NCBI RefSeq assembly: GCF_005938675.2 | Contig: NZ_VCCH02000021.1 | Coordinates: 1-64,000, forward strand | Direction of reading: 5' to 3' | DNA: 64,000 nt | Origin: Mycobacterium sp. KBS0706 | Lineage (GTDB): Bacteria > Pseudomonadota > Alphaproteobacteria > DSM-16000 > Inquilinaceae | In this document: one piece after another, positions 60,546 to 64,000 of the stretch | How the letters are laid out: each line of letters starts with the position of its first letter | Numbering within the stretch: the stretch's first letter is position 1 | The notes under the pieces: generated by a model | What the model was told of the DNA's origin: nothing | The model's database searches: none | Seen by the model: only the letters and a program-made list of their open reading frames with translations | Position numbers and translations under genes: made by a program

Positions 60546-62066
60546 ATGGGTAACTGGCCGATCCTCTCGCTCGCCACCTTCCTGCCGCTGGTCGGAGCAG
60601 CCTTGATCCTGCTGCTGGCCCGCGGCAGCGAGGCCGCCGTGGCCGCCACCTCGCGCTGGGTGGCGCTGTGGACCACGCTCGTCACCTTCGCCCTCTCGGT
60701 CGCCATCTGGCTCGGCTTCGACCCGACCGCGGTCGGCTTCCAGATGGAAGAGAAGGTGGCCTGGTTCCCGGACCTCAACATCGCCTACCACATGGGCGTG
60801 GACGGCATCTCGGTGCTGTTCGTCGTCCTGTCGGCCTTCCTGATGCCGATCTGCATCCTCGCCAGCTGGGAGAGCATCCACAGCCGGGTGAAGGAGTACA
60901 TGGTCTCGTTCCTGATCCTCGAGACCATGATGATCGGCATGTTCTGCGCGCTCGACTACGTGCTGTTCTACGTCTTCTTCGAAGGCGTGCTGATCCCGAT
61001 GTTCGTGCTGATCGGCATCTGGGGGTCGGGCGAGCGCCGCATCTATGCCGCGTTCAAGTTCTTCCTGTTCACGCTGCTCGGCTCGGTGCTGATGCTGGTG
61101 GCCCTCCTGGCCATGTATGTCCAGGCCGGCACCACCGACATCCCGACCCTGCTGGCGACCGATTTCGGCTACGACATGCAGGTCTGGCTATGGCTGGCCA
61201 TGTTCGCCTCCTTCGCCGTGAAGGTGCCGATGTGGCCGGTCCACACCTGGCTGCCGGACGCGCATGTCGAGGCGCCGACGGCGGGTTCGGTGATCCTGGC
61301 CGGCGTGCTGCTGAAGATGGGCGGCTACGGCTTCCTGCGCTTCTCGATCCCGATGCTGCCCGAGGCGACGGCGCTGTTGACGCCGCTGGTCTACGGCCTG
61401 TCGATCGTCGCGGTCATCTACACCTCCCTCGTCGCCCTGGCGCAGGAGGACATGAAGAAGATGATCGCCTATTCCTCGATCGCGCATATGGGCTTCGTCA
61501 CCGCCGGCATGTTCTCGCTGACCCAGCAGGGCGTCGAGGGCTCGATCTTCCAGATGCTCAGCCACGGCGTGGTCTCGTCGGCGCTGTTCCTCTGCGTCGG
61601 CGTGGTCTATGACCGGCTGCACACCCGCGAGATCGCGCGCTATGGCGGTCTGGCGAACAACATGCCGAAATACGCCGTGTTCTTCATGATCATGCTGCTC
61701 GGCTCGGTCGGCCTGCCGGCCACCTCGGGCTTCGTCGGCGAGTTCCTGATCCTGACCGGCCTGTTCCAGGTGAACACCTGGGTCGCGACCCTGACCGCGA
61801 CCGGCCTGGTGCTCGGCGCCACCTACATGCTGCTCTTGTACCGCAAGGTCATCTTCGGCGAGATCACACGCGAGGATGTGCGGAAGATGACCGACCTGAG
61901 CCCGCGCGAGATCGTCCTCTTCGTGCCGCTGGCCCTGGTGGTGCTGTGGATGGGCATCTACCCGTCCAGCTTCCTGAACGTGATGTCGGTCTCGGTCGAC
62001 CACCTCATCACCCAATACCACGCCGATCTCGGCCGCGCCGACGCGGTCGCGTTGGCCGTCCGCTGA
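60546..62066 (+). CDS. nuoM: NADH-quinone oxidoreductase subunit M
   Basis: This 506-residue central antiporter-like subunit has YVLFYVFFEGVLIPMFVLIG (channel Glu) and VKVPMWPVHTWLPDAHVEAP (channel Lys). SIAHMGFVTAGMFSLTQQGV and MLSHGVVSSALFLCVGVVYD are also present. Length and motifs are standard. GAGAGTGACTC just before the ATG serves as a weak ribosome site. It is followed by nuoN after 18 bases. Confidence 0.97.
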   Translation: MGNWPILSLATFLPLVGAALILLLARGSEAAVAATSRWVALWTTLVTFALSVAIWLGFDPTAVGFQMEEKVAWFPDLNIAYHMGVDGISVLFVVLSAFLMPICILASWESIHSRVKEYMVSFLILETMMIGMFCALDYVLFYVFFEGVLIPMFVLIGIWGSGERRIYAAFKFFLFTLLGSVLMLVALLAMYVQAGTTDIPTLLATDFGYDMQVWLWLAMFASFAVKVPMWPVHTWLPDAHVEAPTAGSVILAGVLLKMGGYGFLRFSIPMLPEATALLTPLVYGLSIVAVIYTSLVALAQEDMKKMIAYSSIAHMGFVTAGMFSLTQQGVEGSIFQMLSHGVVSSALFLCVGVVYDRLHTREIARYGGLANNMPKYAVFFMIMLLGSVGLPATSGFVGEFLILTGLFQVNTWVATLTATGLVLGATYMLLLYRKVIFGEITREDVRKMTDLSPREIVLFVPLALVVLWMGIYPSSFLNVMSVSVDHLITQYHADLGRADAVALAVR

Positions 62067-62084
62067 GCCGGGGATCCGATCGCC

Positions 62085-63560
62085 ATGGTGTCTCTTCCCG
62101 ATCTGATGCCGGCCCTGCCGGAGATCTTCCTGGCCTGCGCCGGCATGGCGCTGCTGCTGATCGGTGTCTTCCTGGGCGAGAAGTCGACCCGGATCGTCGC
62201 CTCCCTGGCGGTGATGTCCTTCATCATCGCCGCCGCCCTGCTGCTGATGGCGCCGGGCGGGCGGGCCGTGACCTTCAGCGGCATGTTCGTCGCCGACGGC
62301 TTCGGCGTGTTCATGAAGATCCTGGTGCTGATCGGCTCGGCGCTGGCCCTGATCATGTCGCTCGACTATCTCGAGCATGAGGGCATGTCGCGCTTCGAGT
62401 ATCCGGTGCTGTTCGTGCTGGCCACCGTCGGCATGCTGCTGATGATCAGCGCCAACAACCTGATCTCGCTCTATCTCGGCCTCGAGCTGCAGAGCCTGTC
62501 GCTCTACGTCGTCGCCGCCTTCAACCGCGATTCGGAGCGGTCGAGCGAGGCCGGGCTGAAATACTTCGTGCTCGGCGCGCTGTCCTCGGGCCTGCTGCTG
62601 TACGGCGCCTCGCTGATCTACGGCTTCCTCGGCACCACCAGCTTCGACGCGCTGGCCCAGGCCCTCTCCGGCCAGGCGGGACAGGGCGTGGTGCTCGGCG
62701 GCGCCTCGATGGGCGTGATCATCGGCCTCGTCTTCGTCTGCGCCGCCCTGGCCTTCAAGGTCTCGGCCGTGCCGTTCCACATGTGGACGCCGGACGTCTA
62801 TGAGGGCGCGCCGACCCCGGTCACCGCCTTCTTCGCAGTGGCCCCGAAGGTGGCGGCCATGGCGCTGTTCGTCCGCGTGCTGGTGGAGCCGTTCGGCCAT
62901 CTCACCAGCCAGTGGCAGCAGATCATCGTCGTCGCCTCGGCCTTGTCGATGATCCTCGGTGCCTTCGCCGCGATCGCGCAGACCAACATCAAGCGGCTGA
63001 TGGCCTATTCCTCGATCGGCCATGTCGGCTTCGCGCTGCTCGGCCTCGCCGCCGGCACGCAGCAGGGCATCACTGGCGTGATCGTCTACATGGCGATCTA
63101 CATCCCGATGAGCCTCGGCGCCTTCGCCGTGATCCTGTCGATGCGGATCGACGGCAAGCAGGTGGAGGGGATCCAGGACCTCGCCGGCCTCGGCAAGTCC
63201 AGCCCCGGCATGGCCTTCGCCCTGGTGATCATGATGTTCTCGATGGCCGGCATCCCGCCGCTGGCCGGCTTCTTCGCCAAGCTCTACGTGTTCAAGGCGG
63301 TGATCGAGCAGGGCACCACCGGCTTCATCGTGCTCGCGGTGATCGGCGTGCTGGCCAGCGTGGTGTCGGCGGTTTACTACCTGAAGATCATCCGGGTGAT
63401 GTATTTCGACGAGCCGAAGGTCGGCTTCGACAAGCCGGAAGGCGCCGCGATCCCGGCGATCCTCGCCGTCTCGACCCTGTTTATCGTCATGTTCTGGTTG
63501 CTGCCGGCGCCGCTGACCGGGGCTGCCCAGGCGGCCGCGGCCAGCCTGTTCGGAGGCTGA
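62085..63560 (+). CDS. nuoN: NADH-quinone oxidoreductase subunit N
   Basis: This 491-residue antiporter-like subunit is nearest the quinone site. It shows [20 protein letters not shown] (channel Glu), [20 protein letters not shown] (channel Lys) and [31 protein letters not shown] lies near the end. It completes the nuoA-N set in canonical order with no extra genes inserted. Its stop overlaps the birA ATG by one base. Confidence 0.97.
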   Translation: MVSLPDLMPALPEIFLACAGMALLLIGVFLGEKSTRIVASLAVMSFIIAAALLLMAPGGRAVTFSGMFVADGFGVFMKILVLIGSALALIMSLDYLEHEGMSRFEYPVLFVLATVGMLLMISANNLISLYLGLELQSLSLYVVAAFNRDSERSSEAGLKYFVLGALSSGLLLYGASLIYGFLGTTSFDALAQALSGQAGQGVVLGGASMGVIIGLVFVCAALAFKVSAVPFHMWTPDVYEGAPTPVTAFFAVAPKVAAMALFVRVLVEPFGHLTSQWQQIIVVASALSMILGAFAAIAQTNIKRLMAYSSIGHVGFALLGLAAGTQQGITGVIVYMAIYIPMSLGAFAVILSMRIDGKQVEGIQDLAGLGKSSPGMAFALVIMMFSMAGIPPLAGFFAKLYVFKAVIEQGTTGFIVLAVIGVLASVVSAVYYLKIIRVMYFDEPKVGFDKPEGAAIPAILAVSTLFIVMFWLLPAPLTGAAQAAAASLFGG

Positions 63561-64000
63561 TGCCCGACGCCCTGCCTCCCATCGCACTGCCACCGGGCTG
63601 GCGGCTCGACGCGCGGGACCGCGTCGGCAGCACCAATGACGAGGCGCGGGCGCTCGCCGTAGCGGGCGCCGCGCACGGCACCATCGTCTGGGCCCGGCGG
63701 CAGGACGCGGCCCGGGGCCGCCGCGGCCGCGCCTGGTCCGCGCCGGAAGGAAACCTCTACTGCACGGCCATCCTGCGGCCGCAGGTGCCGTTCAGCCGGG
63801 CCGGGGAGCTGACCTTCGTGGTCGCTGTCGCCGTGGCCGACGCGGTGGCAAGCTTCGGGCTCGAACCGAAGCTGAAATGGCCGAACGACGTGCAGATCGC
63901 CGGCGACAAGATGTGCGGCATCCTGCTGGAGGCCGCAGTCGCCCCGGATCGCACCGTCGACTGGATCGTCGCCGGCATCGGCGTGAACATCGCCCACCAC
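63560..64000 (+). CDS. birA: Biotin--[acetyl-CoA-carboxylase] ligase, N-terminal part
   Basis: The first 147 codons are in the window and the frame stays open to its edge. It begins [20 protein letters not shown] and has the biotin/AMP-binding segments VGSTNDEARA, ARGRRGRAWSAPEGNLYCT, LKWPNDVQIAGDKMCGILLE and AGIGVN. The usual first Gly of GRGRRGR is Ala here. There is no N-terminal DNA-binding helix-turn-helix, so it is a pure ligase (group I) rather than a repressor. It attaches biotin to carboxyl carrier proteins. Overlap with nuoN suggests it is the tail of the nuo operon, a common alphaproteobacterial arrangement. Confidence 0.93.
   Translation, partial: MPDALPPIALPPGWRLDARDRVGSTNDEARALAVAGAAHGTIVWARRQDAARGRRGRAWSAPEGNLYCTAILRPQVPFSRAGELTFVVAVAVADAVASFGLEPKLKWPNDVQIAGDKMCGILLEAAVAPDRTVDWIVAGIGVNIAHH

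Noticed and set aside
61188-63593. 801-codon open frame antisense to nuoM/nuoN
   Set aside because: It is an antisense shadow of two clear complex I genes, with low-complexity composition.

Overview
The window is about 64 kb of GC-rich chromosomal DNA with no plasmid, phage or insertion-sequence genes. Gene order and protein style point to an alphaproteobacterium, probably of the Rhodospirillales / Azospirillum-Inquilinus type. Signs of this are a tig-clpP-clpX-lon-hupB-tRNA-nuoA..N-birA run, a complete 14-gene complex I operon whose NuoG lacks the extra N7 cluster cysteines, and a glnB-glnA pair behind a perfect sigma-54 promoter. The exact taxon cannot be read from the sequence alone.

Left part (1-38.6 kb), polyamine and nitrogen metabolism. 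The genes are a PuuB-type gamma-glutamylputrescine oxidase, two glutamine-synthetase-like (PuuA-type) ligases, an agmatinase-type ureohydrolase, an agmatine deiminase, a class III polyamine aminotransferase, a PotFGHI-type importer and a PotABCD-type importer with two tandem binding proteins. They end beside glnB-glnA and a class I aminotransferase. Together they would import putrescine, spermidine or agmatine and degrade them by both the gamma-glutamylation and the transamination routes, with GlnA recapturing ammonia. Between these lie unrelated genes: a MASE1-PAS-GGDEF cyclase, a DUF1272 zinc protein, a tandem AP2-like protein, a large GAD/Tdi1-like protein, CutA, a luciferase-like oxidoreductase, a YegD-type Hsp70, an RND efflux operon with cytochrome b561, a CYTH-like periplasmic protein divergent from a phosphodiester glycosidase lipoprotein, DoxX, an NmrA-like reductase, a DUF882 peptidase and an unusual ClpP.

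Middle part (38.7-48.7 kb), housekeeping and proteostasis. tRNA-His, an HpcH/HpaI aldolase and NnrDE are followed by tRNA-Leu, trigger factor, ClpP, ClpX, Lon and HU, then tRNA-Val and two identical tRNA-Asp genes.

Right part (49-64 kb), respiration. nuoA to nuoN are in canonical order, mostly overlapping or a few bases apart, and birA overlaps the end of nuoN and runs off the window.

The most notable observations are these. (1) The RND pump gene is split by an exact 17-bp tandem duplication, and removing one copy restores a 1061-codon frame. (2) The second PotD-like protein has no ATG, GTG or TTG before its signal peptide but has an ideal Shine-Dalgarno five bases before an ATT codon. (3) A second ClpP has Asn in place of the catalytic Asp and a very acidic N-terminus. 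(4) There is a small protein with two AP2-like repeats. (5) There is a 480-residue GAD/Tdi1-like protein with no visible type VI secretion genes. (6) A perfect sigma-54 promoter lies in front of glnB.
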